Part shown: piece by piece, positions 45,909 through 54,950 of the stretch
Numbering within the stretch: position 1 is the first letter of the stretch
How the letters are laid out: every line of letters begins with the position of its first letter
Assembly: GCF_000013445.1 (NCBI RefSeq)
Contig: NC_007796.1
Coordinates: 2,888,936 to 2,952,935, forward strand
Direction: 5' to 3'
Origin: Methanospirillum hungatei JF-1
Lineage (GTDB): Archaea > Halobacteriota > Methanomicrobia > Methanomicrobiales > Methanospirillaceae
Length of the DNA stretch: 64,000 bases
Notes under the pieces: generated by a model
What the model was told of the DNA's origin: nothing
The model's input: only the letters and a program-made list of their open reading frames with translations
Database searches by the model: none
Translations under genes and position numbers: made by a program

Positions 45909-48479
45909 ATGACGCTCATAGATATTGAGACTATACAAGGACTATCCAGAGACCAGGTAGAAGAGCGGATCAAGACATTCGGATATAACGAACTTCCAAA
46001 ACATAAGAAAGACGGTATTTTTGAGGTCATACTTGAGGTTGCCAGAGAACCGATGTTCCTCCTCCTGGTAACGAGTGGTCTTATCTACTTTTTCCTTGGT
46101 GATATCACCGAAGCTGTCATGCTTATGAGTTTTGTGCTGGTCATCATCGGTATTACGGTATACCAGGAACGAAAGACTGAACGGGCACTCGAAGCCCTCC
46201 GGAATCTCTCAAGTCCACGGGCTCTCGTAATCAGGGACGGCCAGCAGAGGCGGATTGCAGGACGGGAGGTTGTTCCCGGTGATATCCTCATCCTCTCAGA
46301 AGGAGACCGGGTTCCTGCCGACGGGATTCTCCTCTCATCGAATAATCTTACCGTTGATGAATCACTCCTTACCGGTGAATCGGTCCCCGTACGAAAGATT
46401 CCCTGGACTGAAGGGCTGAAAGAGCAGGCTCCGGGCGGAGATGATCAGCCATTCGTATATTCTGGAACCCTAATCGTTCAGGGTCAGGCCCTTGCTGAAG
46501 TCAAAAGTACTGGCTCTGGGACTGAGATGGGGAAGATAGGCATGGTTCTCCAGGAAGTCGGGCGGGATGATAGCAGGCTGAAAGTGGAGATATCCTCGAT
46601 GGTGAAGATCATCGCAACATGCGGTCTTCTCCTGTGCCTTATCATCGTTATCATCTATGGAATCGGCCGGGGAGACTGGATATCAGGACTTCTTGCAGGA
46701 ATTACTCTTGCGATGGCGATCCTTCCGGAAGAGTTCCCGGTGGTTTTAACGGTTTTTCTTGCGCTTGGTGCATGGAGAATCTCAGAAAAGCATGTACTTA
46801 CCCGTCAGGTTCCTGCAATTGAAACCCTGGGCTCTGCATCAGTTCTCTGTGTAGACAAGACCGGGACGCTTACGCTTAATAAAATGACCGTGCAATCCTT
46901 TTTCGCAGATGATGAATTCTGTGAGCATGACGGAGCCGGTGAAAATTCGGTCCCTGATTCCTGTCATGAACTATCCGAATACGCCATTCTTGCCTGTAAG
47001 AGAGATCCCTTTGATCCCATGGAAAAGGCTCTTATACAGCTCTCAGAGGGAGATTTTGGAAGAACAGAGCATATACATAAAGACTGGAAGCTCATAACCG
47101 AATATCCTCTCTCATCTGACCTCCTGGCGATGTCTAATGTCTGGCAGTCTCCGGACGGCCGCGAATTTATCATAGCCGCCAAGGGTGCTCCGGAAGCGAT
47201 TGCTGATCTGTGTCATTTTTCGGAGCAGGAACAGAAAAAACTTGCAGAGCAGATAGATGTGATGGCATCAAAGGGCCTTCGGATTCTTGGCGTTGCAAAA
47301 TCATCATTTACAATTTCGGAGCTCCCACGTATCCAGCATGACTTCGTTTTTACGTTTCTTGGCCTTATCGGGTTTGCTGATCCGGTCAGACCGGGGATCG
47401 CTGAAGCGGTGAGCGAGTGTTATGCTGCCGGTATCAAGATCATTATGATAACCGGTGATTACCCCCGTACAGCCCAGAATATTGCAGATCAGATCGGGCT
47501 TTTGCATACCGATAACACAGTTACCGGGACTGACCTAACCGAGTGCTCGGATGATGACCTCAAAGAACGGCTCAAAACAGCTACTGTTTTTGCACGTGCC
47601 GTTCCTGAACAGAAACTCCGGATTGTCAGAGCCCTCAAGGCGAATAATGAGGTTGTTGTCATGACCGGCGACGGGGTGAATGATGCACCGGCTCTGAAAT
47701 CTGCAGATATCGGTATTGCCATGGGTGGGAGAGGTACTGATGTTGCCCGTGAAGCATCTTCGCTCGTGCTCCTTGACGATAATTTCACCTCTATCGTCTC
47801 TGCGGTCAGGCTTGGACGGAGAATATATGATAACCTCAAAAAGGCAATGGCCTATATCTTCTCTATCCACATTCCAATCGCGGGAATGTCACTCATTCCG
47901 GTCATTTTTGACATGCCACTCATTCTTATGCCGATGCATATCGTCTTCCTTGAACTCATCATAGACCCAACCTGTTCTATCGTCTTTGAGGCAGAAAAAG
48001 AAGAGCAGGACATTATGAACCGGCCGCCCCGGTCTGCGGATGAACGACTCTTCACACCAAAGACCCTCTTTCTCAGCCTGATGCAGGGGGTTGTCGTCCT
48101 CGGTGTTGTGATGCTTGTGTATCTTTATTCCCTGATGAGCGGGTTTTTAGAAACAGAGGTGCGTACCATGACTTTTATCACCATTGTGCTCGCAAACCTG
48201 CTTCTCATCCTGACCAACCGGTCCTGGTCAGAAACGATAATCTCTACGATTCGGACACCGAATACGGCTATGAGATGGGTATTTGCTGGAACAATCTGCA
48301 GCCTTGTCCTGATCCTTGCAATACCGGCACTTCGGGATCTCTTCAGGTTTTCTCTGATACCGGTCGAAGAACTTGTCACCTGTGTCCTCGCTGCCAGTGT
48401 AAGTGTGCTCTGGTTTGAGGCCTGGAAAATCTGGAACGTGCGAAAAGATCAGATACCTCATATTTTTTCAGGGATATAA
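45909..48479 (+). CDS. P-type cation-transporting ATPase (PMR1/SERCA-like)
   Basis: 856 aa from ATG 45909. TGES actuator motif (LLTGESVPVRK), phosphorylation site D316-KTGTLT, KGAPE nucleotide-domain motif, TGDGVNDAPALKSADIGIAMG hinge, and TM4 LPEEFPVVL in place of the PEGLP of SERCA, with the ion-binding Glu kept. About 10 membrane helices. Likely exports Ca2+ or a similar divalent cation; Mn2+ is not excluded. The small exported proteins downstream may be related. Confidence 0.88.
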   Translation: MTLIDIETIQGLSRDQVEERIKTFGYNELPKHKKDGIFEVILEVAREPMFLLLVTSGLIYFFLGDITEAVMLMSFVLVIIGITVYQERKTERALEALRNLSSPRALVIRDGQQRRIAGREVVPGDILILSEGDRVPADGILLSSNNLTVDESLLTGESVPVRKIPWTEGLKEQAPGGDDQPFVYSGTLIVQGQALAEVKSTGSGTEMGKIGMVLQEVGRDDSRLKVEISSMVKIIATCGLLLCLIIVIIYGIGRGDWISGLLAGITLAMAILPEEFPVVLTVFLALGAWRISEKHVLTRQVPAIETLGSASVLCVDKTGTLTLNKMTVQSFFADDEFCEHDGAGENSVPDSCHELSEYAILACKRDPFDPMEKALIQLSEGDFGRTEHIHKDWKLITEYPLSSDLLAMSNVWQSPDGREFIIAAKGAPEAIADLCHFSEQEQKKLAEQIDVMASKGLRILGVAKSSFTISELPRIQHDFVFTFLGLIGFADPVRPGIAEAVSECYAAGIKIIMITGDYPRTAQNIADQIGLLHTDNTVTGTDLTECSDDDLKERLKTATVFARAVPEQKLRIVRALKANNEVVVMTGDGVNDAPALKSADIGIAMGGRGTDVAREASSLVLLDDNFTSIVSAVRLGRRIYDNLKKAMAYIFSIHIPIAGMSLIPVIFDMPLILMPMHIVFLELIIDPTCSIVFEAEKEEQDIMNRPPRSADERLFTPKTLFLSLMQGVVVLGVVMLVYLYSLMSGFLETEVRTMTFITIVLANLLLILTNRSWSETIISTIRTPNTAMRWVFAGTICSLVLILAIPALRDLFRFSLIPVEELVTCVLAASVSVLWFEAWKIWNVRKDQIPHIFSGI

Positions 48480-48490
48480 AAAAAGAAAAA

Positions 48491-48814
48491 TTAGGAACGG
48501 TGGCCGTTCCCATGCCCGTGGGATCCTGACCGTCCACCATTACCGGATCTCATCCCAGCCTGATGATGCATACCGGTTCCATCAAGAGGCCTGACTCCGT
48601 TGCTTTGACAGTTCTTCTGGATGCAGGTCCCATTCCCTGAACCATAACCATAACCGGTCTCAAACTGACCATTCTGATGAGAGAGGCCATGATGATACCC
48701 GGTCCCGTCCTGTGGTCCGGTCTTTCCTGCACCAGATACCGGGAGAGTAACCAGGAGCATGACCAGAACCACAAGAAGTCCGATACCTACAAGACCCATT
48801 GCTCTTCGGTTCAT
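48491..48814 (-). CDS. Small exported Gly/His-rich protein
   Basis: 107 aa from ATG 48814 with GGTGAG upstream. Signal peptide (GLVGIGLLVVLVMLLVTLPVSGA) and then low-complexity Gly/Ser/His with DGTGYHHG and DGTGMHHQ repeats and two cysteines; the tail GSHGHGNGH could bind metal. Related in style to the adjacent upstream protein. Family unknown. Confidence 0.6.
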   Translation of the reverse strand: MNRRAMGLVGIGLLVVLVMLLVTLPVSGAGKTGPQDGTGYHHGLSHQNGQFETGYGYGSGNGTCIQKNCQSNGVRPLDGTGMHHQAGMRSGNGGRSGSHGHGNGHRS

Positions 48815-48819
48815 GTGAC

Positions 48820-49056
48820 TCACCTTTTCAGATTTTTCCCGTACTGCATTCCGGTTCCATCACGGGGCGGGGTCTGATTGTTCGGGCAGTCTGCCTGTGG
48901 GCAATCCGGATTCGGACAAACCCCGGTCCCTGTTGAACCATCGCCATTGTGCAGCATCATACCATTCCCATTTCCACCTTGTCCGGCTGCTGATACCGGG
49001 AAAGTGGCTCCTAAAGCGATAAGGCCCAGGATAAGGATTACGACTATTGCTTTCAT
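48820..49056 (-). CDS. Small exported Gly/Cys-rich protein
   Basis: 78 aa from ATG 49056. Signal peptide (IVVILILGLIALGATFPVSA), then GNGNGMMLHNGDGSTGTG and CPNPDCPQADCPN, ending in RDGTGMQYG. Shares the DGTGM motif with the next gene, 6 bp away in the same direction. The cysteine cluster suggests metal binding. Confidence 0.6.
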   Translation of the reverse strand: MKAIVVILILGLIALGATFPVSAAGQGGNGNGMMLHNGDGSTGTGVCPNPDCPQADCPNNQTPPRDGTGMQYGKNLKR

Positions 49057-49190
49057 ATCTTCTCCTGACCGCCTGAGCGGTGCATACATCCTCATGGGCT
49101 TTGCCCGGATTTATAGGGATAAAATGGGAGAAGTTCATACCATGAACCTGATGGTTATACAGGGTAGAACTTGATAACCATGGCCGGCCT

Positions 49191-50003
49191 ATGAATGAGT
49201 GGGATGAATATATGAATCCGGAAAGACCAGATGACCGGACAATCCTTACCAGTTCTGATCCTGAGTTTATATCAGAATTATCCGAATATCTTGATGTTCT
49301 CGCCAGCCCCATCCGCCTTCAGATCCTCTCATTTATCGGAACAAAACCCAGGACAGTCAGGCAGATCTCACATGAGATTGCGACCAGTTATGAGAATACC
49401 AAAAAACATCTGACAAAACTGCTCTCGCTCGGCATCATCCGAAAAGAGATAGGAGTCTCTGATGAACCGGTAAACATGGGTCAGCCGGTTTTTTATTATA
49501 AGCTTGTCCCGGATGGTCTGAACCATGCAGCATACAATCTCACACTTTTCAGCCAGGTTGCCGGAACGAGTAACCCGGACCTTTCAAAGCAGGTAATAGC
49601 GGCGCAAACCGGCCTGCATACCATTCTCCCTGCCAGACCAGGTTTTGTCATCATGAATGGTTCAGAGCAGGGAAGAATGATTGAACTGACAGAACCAGTA
49701 TACCGGGTCGGAAGAATTGAAGAGGGATGGAACGGAATTTCTCCTGAACCGGCTCTTCTTCTGAATGATGAGTACCGATCGGTCAGCCGGGTATCACGCC
49801 CCCATGCATGGGTGAAAAAGCAAGCAGGGTTCTGGACATTAGCAGATGGGAACAGCAAAGGGGGAACCTATATAAATGGAAGACCAATCGGTCATGATCC
49901 GGTGGTTTTGCAGGACGGCGACAGAATAGAACTCTCACCCGGAACCCTTGGCATAACCTTTACCTTTCATTCAGGAAATACCAATCCGAATCATACCCCA
50001 TGA
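49191..50003 (+). CDS. Winged-helix transcription regulator with FHA domain
   Basis: 270 aa. ArsR-type wHTH at about 30-105 (DVLASPIRLQILSFIG, ISHEIATSYENTKKHLTKLL, a wing near GQPVFYYKL). FHA at about 165-262 with the expected Gly-Arg (YRVGRIEEG), S-R-x-H (SVSRVSRPHAWV) and N-G (GTYINGRPIG) residues, so it should bind phosphothreonine peptides. Its stop overlaps the start of the membrane Ser/Thr kinase by 4 bp. Inferred: a kinase-controlled DNA-binding protein. Confidence 0.88.
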   Translation: MNEWDEYMNPERPDDRTILTSSDPEFISELSEYLDVLASPIRLQILSFIGTKPRTVRQISHEIATSYENTKKHLTKLLSLGIIRKEIGVSDEPVNMGQPVFYYKLVPDGLNHAAYNLTLFSQVAGTSNPDLSKQVIAAQTGLHTILPARPGFVIMNGSEQGRMIELTEPVYRVGRIEEGWNGISPEPALLLNDEYRSVSRVSRPHAWVKKQAGFWTLADGNSKGGTYINGRPIGHDPVVLQDGDRIELSPGTLGITFTFHSGNTNPNHTP

Positions 50004-51253
50004 AAACTACCATCTTCCCCGGCCCGGATCTCTCTCTCCGAAAGAAATCACTTTACATGTGGGGAGTTCTGATTATCCATCTTCTTCTTGCATTCCAGTA
50101 CCTTCTTGTGGAGTTTCTGTTTCTATCGGCCCCGATTCGGCACGGACACGGAGGAGGACAGGGATTGGGGAATGCGATAAACCTCTCCCTTCCTTCCTTC
50201 TCCATCCTGTTCATGCTTTTGATACTGTGCCATATCATCTCTCTTGTAGGGGCTCGTCATTCAATTCGATTCATTATTGGATCTGGATTTGGTCTGGTTA
50301 TTACAGCCACCCTGACGTTAGGACTTCTGCTCTTTTCCCGCCAGTCCATGAACCTTCTTGAGATGGTCTATTCTCATGCGATACTCGTCATTATTTCACT
50401 CATCTGCTCTCTTCTCATTGGGATATATATGGTGATCAGCCAGGTGTGGAAAGGTCATGGGAATGAAAATATACGTCAGGGCAGAGATATATCGTCCTTT
50501 CCCCTGCCGATGAACCGATACAGAAATGTCAGGCCTATTGGAGAAGGTGGCGTTGGAAGAATCTGGTATGCAGAGCGGACAGGTGATGGAACGCCGGTCG
50601 TCGTGAAAGTCCCACGAACGGATGATGAAATGACCGGTCTTTCATTTATGCAGGAGATCAGTATCTGGAGAGATCTGGAACACCCTCATATTGCCACACT
50701 TCTTTCTGCAAATATCCTCCCTGTTCCGTATATTGAGATAGAGTATCTCCCCCGATCGGTTGCAGATCTGAAAACCCCGCACCCAATACCACAGGCGTTG
50801 CAGATCATTCAGGGTCTTGTATCCGCTCTTATATATGCTCATGGCCGGGGAGTTATCCATTGTGATATAAAACCCACGAATATCCTTCTGACTCACGAAG
50901 GGATGGTAAAACTCACCGACTGGGGGCTTGCCCGGTCAGGGAGAGACCGACGGTCAGTATCGGGGTTTTCTCCAACCTATGCAGCCCCTGAGCAGCGTTC
51001 GGTGTATTCAGAATGCACCGCTCCAACGGACATCTGGCAGGTTGGAATGGTATGTGCCGAACTCCTCACTGGCAGACCGGAGATCCCGTCCGGAACAGAA
51101 CCTGTCTTTCAGACCGGTGAAGGAGAGAAACTTCTATCAATTATTCTGAAATGTCTGGTTTCAGACCCAGCCGGACGATATCAGTCAATCCGGGAACTTT
51201 CAGTTGATCTTGAGAGGATTGCTCCTGAAAGAAGTGACGATTCTGGTTATTAA
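50000..51253 (+). CDS. Membrane Ser/Thr protein kinase (Hanks type)
   Basis: 417 aa. Four membrane helices at about 20-45, 68-88, 92-113 and 125-148, then a cytoplasmic kinase at about 175-412: GEGGVGRIWYA loop, Lys in VVVKVP, catalytic H287-C-D289 in VIHCDIKPTNILL, Mg site DWG (for DFG), and YAAPEQ for APE. The non-RD catalytic loop is usual in kinases not controlled by loop phosphorylation. Translationally linked to the HTH-FHA gene, its probable substrate or reader. Confidence 0.9.
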   Translation: MKTTIFPGPDLSLRKKSLYMWGVLIIHLLLAFQYLLVEFLFLSAPIRHGHGGGQGLGNAINLSLPSFSILFMLLILCHIISLVGARHSIRFIIGSGFGLVITATLTLGLLLFSRQSMNLLEMVYSHAILVIISLICSLLIGIYMVISQVWKGHGNENIRQGRDISSFPLPMNRYRNVRPIGEGGVGRIWYAERTGDGTPVVVKVPRTDDEMTGLSFMQEISIWRDLEHPHIATLLSANILPVPYIEIEYLPRSVADLKTPHPIPQALQIIQGLVSALIYAHGRGVIHCDIKPTNILLTHEGMVKLTDWGLARSGRDRRSVSGFSPTYAAPEQRSVYSECTAPTDIWQVGMVCAELLTGRPEIPSGTEPVFQTGEGEKLLSIILKCLVSDPAGRYQSIRELSVDLERIAPERSDDSGY

Positions 51254-51376
51254 ATCTGAAATATTACAAATTTTCGATTGTAAAAGATGGTCTCCGGTTT
51301 CAGGCTCACCATGGAGTATAATGCATGACCTTGAAAATTCCAGTTTCAGATCTTCTTCCAGGTGCTCAGTACCATC

Positions 51377-51535
51377 ATGAGAATGTTCCATGGTGATTTT
51401 TGGACAAATCCACACCTTATTGATGAGAACGATCCAACCGGCCTCTATACCTGGGATGTGAGGAATCCTGGTACCGGTCAATTGCATGAATGTCTGGACC
51501 GTGCGATACGATGGATCGATGACAGGATTGTCTGA
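51377..51535 (+). pseudogene. Short gene remnant
   Basis: 52 codons: FWTNPHLIDENDPTGLYTWD and HECLDRAIRWIDDRI look protein-like. A different frame just upstream (ATG 51323: MTLKIPVSDLLPGAQYHH) stops after 23 codons and may be its former start, implying a frameshift near 51385. Family not recognised. The rest of the 529-bp gap between kinase and chemoreceptor shows no gene. Confidence 0.3.
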
Positions 51536-51734
51536 CTGGAGATTGCAATCGATATAACCAAACGAGAGATGAAGATAGTGGAATTATGAGACAGCATCAG
51601 GAGCCTGAAAACCAGAAATTGACAGGCTATCTACCAATCATGATAAAGTTGTAAATTTGGGTTGAAATTCTAAAAATTAGCCTCTTTTCTTTGAAAATGT
51701 CTGAATATCTAATTCTATAATAATCAGATCCTCA

Positions 51735-51745
51735 TTTTTATAAAT
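51735..51745 (+). promoter_or_regulatory. Likely archaeal TATA box of the chemoreceptor gene
   Basis: TTTTTATAAAT, about 38-48 bp before the ATG, at the right distance for a transcript with a short leader. GAGAGA before the start codon is the probable ribosome site. Confidence 0.4.
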
Positions 51746-51782
51746 CATTTAAGCATATAGTATATTTCACCTGAGAGAGACC

Positions 51783-54209
51783 ATGAAGACCATTTCTGCC
51801 ATGACCGACTGGTTTGACAACGCAACTATCGGACGGAAGATTACCCTCATCTGCCTGATTCTGGTCATTATCCCGACCCTTGTCCTGGGATATGTCGCCT
51901 ATACCAGTGCAGAATCCGCAATTCACGAAAGCATAAAGATCAACCTGGAAGTTCAAAGTCAGGATCTGGAGGAGGCGACAAAAACCGCCTACGAACTTAC
52001 CCAGGTCAAAGTGAAGAGTGATCTGAATGTTCTGCATGAGCATTTTTACGCGAAGGGGAAACCAGAGATCATCAATGGGAACCTGATGCTGGGCTCGTCC
52101 TACAAGGTTAATGACAACTTTGAGATCGTTGATAATGTCCAGAATCTGCTCGGCGGAGCGGCAACCATATTCCAGAAGAAAGGTGATCAGGCGATTCGTA
52201 TCTCCACCAATGTTATCGGTGAGGATGGAAAACGTGCCATCGGAACCCCGGTCTCACCGGCAGTCTATGATGCCGTCATCAATAAAGGACAGACCTATTA
52301 TGGCACGGCAACGGTTGTCGGAAAGAAGTATATCACTGCCTATGAACCGATAAAGAATGCTGCAGGAGAGATCATCGGTATCCTCTTTGTCGGTGTTGAG
52401 GAGGGTTCCACCATCGGTATCCTGCAGGATCAGATCAAGAGTAAAAAGATAGGTGAAAACGGGTACGTATTTGTCCTTGACAGTACCGGCCAGGCCCTTA
52501 TTCACCCGACCAGAGAAGGGAAGAATGATTCAGATCTTCCATTCATCAAAGAGATTATAACCAAAAAGAAAGGATATCTGGAATATTCCTGGGATGGAAG
52601 AGATAAAATAGCAGTATTCAGTTATTTTGAGCCATTTGACTGGATCATCGTTGCAAATGCCGACTATCATGACTTCACCGGTCCCATTGATGCAATCCGC
52701 AATACTATCTTCATAGTTGTAATTCTGGGAATCATCGGTGGTTTTATCGTTGCCACCCTCTTTGGAAGATCCATATCAACACGGATGGATGAACTGGTCA
52801 CGTTGGCAAGACAGGTCCGTGACGGTAAGCTCGTCGCTCAGACAGACCGGGTGTATTCTCAGGATGAGATCGGTATCCTCTCGCAGGCTTTTTCAGATGT
52901 TGTCCATACATTCCTCCAGTTCAGGGATGAGATCCGGACTTTGAGCACGGCTGCAGCATCCGGAAATCTGAAAACCAGAGGGGATAGCAGGAAATTCCAG
53001 GGTGATTATGCCCTCATCATCGATGGAGTCAATGAGACCGTGGATGCGATGGCTGTTCCCCTCAATGAAGCCATGATTCTATCCAAACGGTACGCAACCG
53101 GTGACTTTACGGCACGGATGAACCCTGACCTCCAGCTGAAAGGGGAGTTTGTAACATTCAGGGATGCCCTTGATACCATTGGTATTGATGTGTCCAAGGC
53201 TCTTGCAGCGGTTCATGCACAGATGAAGGAACTGACAGAAGAGATGATCGAAGTCAGTAAACGGGTTGATGAAGTCAATGCTGAGACAAACACCGCTCAT
53301 AAGAGTATTGAGGATGTGTCAGAAGGAGTCGGACAGGTAGCATCCATCGCTACCGCAGTGAACAACCTGGCAGATAAAAGCGGTATGGCAACGCAGCAGA
53401 TCCTGACTGCCATGCAGGACCTTGCAACCACGGTCTCTTCAGTTGCAGCAAAGATGGAGCATGTATCGGTACTGACCAATATGGCTGCAGAACTCTCAGA
53501 GAAAGGAAAAGATGCTGCAGGTCTTGCTGAGAAGGGGATGCACGGGATCATGGAGTCATCTTCAGAGATAGAGGAGATGAACCAGCAGATCAGTGGTCAG
53601 ATGCAGGAGATCAACAGGATTGTTGATATTATCAGCTCCATTGCAGAAGAGACAAATCTGCTTGCCCTCAATGCTGCAATCGAGGCTGCTCGGGCAGGAG
53701 AAGCAGGCCTTGGCTTTGCCGTCGTTGCAGCTGAGGTCAAGGAGCTTGCAAATGAATCGCAAAAATCTGCAGAGAATATCGCGTTAATCATCTCCGACCT
53801 TCAGAAGAAATCTGGTGCCATGGCAAAGGCAGTCCAGAACTCGATAATAGAAGTCAAGAGCGGGAATACTGCCGTTGGTGAAACACTGGCAGTCTTTAAT
53901 GAGATTGTTGAGTCAATCTCTACGATCAACTCGAATATGAGTGAGGTTGCCGCAGCAAGTGAGGAGCAGGCTGCATCGGTACAAGAGGTCACGGCCACGG
54001 TGAATGAATTCAGTGATATGGTGCAGCAGACGGCAAAGGAGTCGGTCGGTCTTGCAGCAGCAAGTGAGGAGTCATCAGCAGCCGTCGGACAGATCACCCA
54101 GATGGTAGCCCAGGTAAATGAGTCTATGGAGCGGATTGGTCAGACTACCGATCGGGCTGAAAAAGCGGTGGCCAGGATCAAAGAAGAGATGGACCAGTTT
54201 ACCTTTTAA
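51783..54209 (+). CDS. Methyl-accepting chemotaxis protein with Cache sensor
   Basis: 808 aa. Membrane helix 1 ([20 protein letters not shown]), extracellular Cache region at about 40-285 ([15 protein letters not shown]-like, PLFIHPTREG-type segment), helix 2 ([19 protein letters not shown]), HAMP at about 310-365 and a second HAMP-like linker to about 470, then MCP signalling domain with hairpin tip [20 protein letters not shown]. Binds a small molecule outside and controls CheA, directing archaellum rotation. No che genes in the window. Confidence 0.92.
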   Translation: MKTISAMTDWFDNATIGRKITLICLILVIIPTLVLGYVAYTSAESAIHESIKINLEVQSQDLEEATKTAYELTQVKVKSDLNVLHEHFYAKGKPEIINGNLMLGSSYKVNDNFEIVDNVQNLLGGAATIFQKKGDQAIRISTNVIGEDGKRAIGTPVSPAVYDAVINKGQTYYGTATVVGKKYITAYEPIKNAAGEIIGILFVGVEEGSTIGILQDQIKSKKIGENGYVFVLDSTGQALIHPTREGKNDSDLPFIKEIITKKKGYLEYSWDGRDKIAVFSYFEPFDWIIVANADYHDFTGPIDAIRNTIFIVVILGIIGGFIVATLFGRSISTRMDELVTLARQVRDGKLVAQTDRVYSQDEIGILSQAFSDVVHTFLQFRDEIRTLSTAAASGNLKTRGDSRKFQGDYALIIDGVNETVDAMAVPLNEAMILSKRYATGDFTARMNPDLQLKGEFVTFRDALDTIGIDVSKALAAVHAQMKELTEEMIEVSKRVDEVNAETNTAHKSIEDVSEGVGQVASIATAVNNLADKSGMATQQILTAMQDLATTVSSVAAKMEHVSVLTNMAAELSEKGKDAAGLAEKGMHGIMESSSEIEEMNQQISGQMQEINRIVDIISSIAEETNLLALNAAIEAARAGEAGLGFAVVAAEVKELANESQKSAENIALIISDLQKKSGAMAKAVQNSIIEVKSGNTAVGETLAVFNEIVESISTINSNMSEVAAASEEQAASVQEVTATVNEFSDMVQQTAKESVGLAAASEESSAAVGQITQMVAQVNESMERIGQTTDRAEKAVARIKEEMDQFTF

Positions 54210-54239
54210 TTTTTTATATTCAGGCACGTGAGACGAGTG

Positions 54240-54262
54240 AGAAAGTCACGACCCTTTTTTTG
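54240..54262 (+). terminator. Possible T-rich transcription stop after the chemoreceptor
   Basis: A run of seven T after GACCC, within 60 bp of the chemoreceptor stop, is the kind of U-rich signal archaeal RNA polymerase stops at. No strong hairpin is needed or seen. Confidence 0.35.
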
Positions 54263-54283
54263 TCGCCAGGAATATAGTATCTG

Positions 54284-54481
54284 ATGGGTGATATCGACAT
54301 CCGTGTTTATTTTTCACCTGGTGCAGGCCTTCTTGATCTCTCCGGACTTTTTAAAAATATCCTGAAGATCTCTTATGAAGCGGTTTATGTTGGTCCCAAA
54401 AGAGCAATACGGAAAGAATTAAATGCTGCGAATCTCACCGATACGCATACATATGAGAAATTGGACCCTCTATCTTTGTAA
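54284..54481 (+). CDS. Small ORF of doubtful status
   Basis: 65 codons (GDIDIRVYFSPGAGLLDLSG). No SD of note and no family. It ends overlapping the RsbRD-type pseudogene on the other strand. Could be a remnant or a chance frame. Confidence 0.2.
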   Translation: MGDIDIRVYFSPGAGLLDLSGLFKNILKISYEAVYVGPKRAIRKELNAANLTDTHTYEKLDPLSL

Positions 54482-54821
54482 TATCACGGACCCTATCACT
54501 TCCAATAAGGAGTCTATATCAGAGGAGAATATAAAAATCGCGGTGTCTGATGCAGTAAATCCAAGTTCAATTCTTTTTTGTGAAACCTCTTCAATGTAAT
54601 ACCTCGTCTCTCTCCATTCATCCCCGTCAATCCGTTCAATAGTTCCGGATTGAATATTTTTTAAAAAGACATTCAGGAATTCTTTTGATTGCTGCTCGAG
54701 TTCTGCATCCTTGATGGTCACGACGATGAGTAATGGCAGCATGCTGTTCCTTAACCCAGTCAGCAAGTAAAATATCAGAGTGTTTTTGCAGTATTTCAGG
54801 GAATTTGTATGTAATAGCCAC
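54470..54821 (-). pseudogene. RsbRD_N-type sensor protein with frameshift
   Basis: GTG 54821 follows GAGGTG. Frame one reads KFPEILQKHSDILLADWVKE and QHAAITHRRD, the first helices of the RsbRD_N (stressosome sensor) domain; a second frame continues with DAELEQQSKEFLNVFLK and ELGFTASDTAIFIFSSDIDS, its later helices. The break is at about 54720-54726 and looks like a 2-nt loss. Without it, a 116-118 aa single-domain protein would result. Confidence 0.65.
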
Positions 54822-54950
54822 GGTAACACCTCGGGGTAAACAACACATTTTCTTCCATACATTATAAATACTACGATATGATTACCACAAAAAGACATCA
54901 AAACACTTATGTTACAGAAAATAATACGTAACGATAAGTACAGGCCTGAA

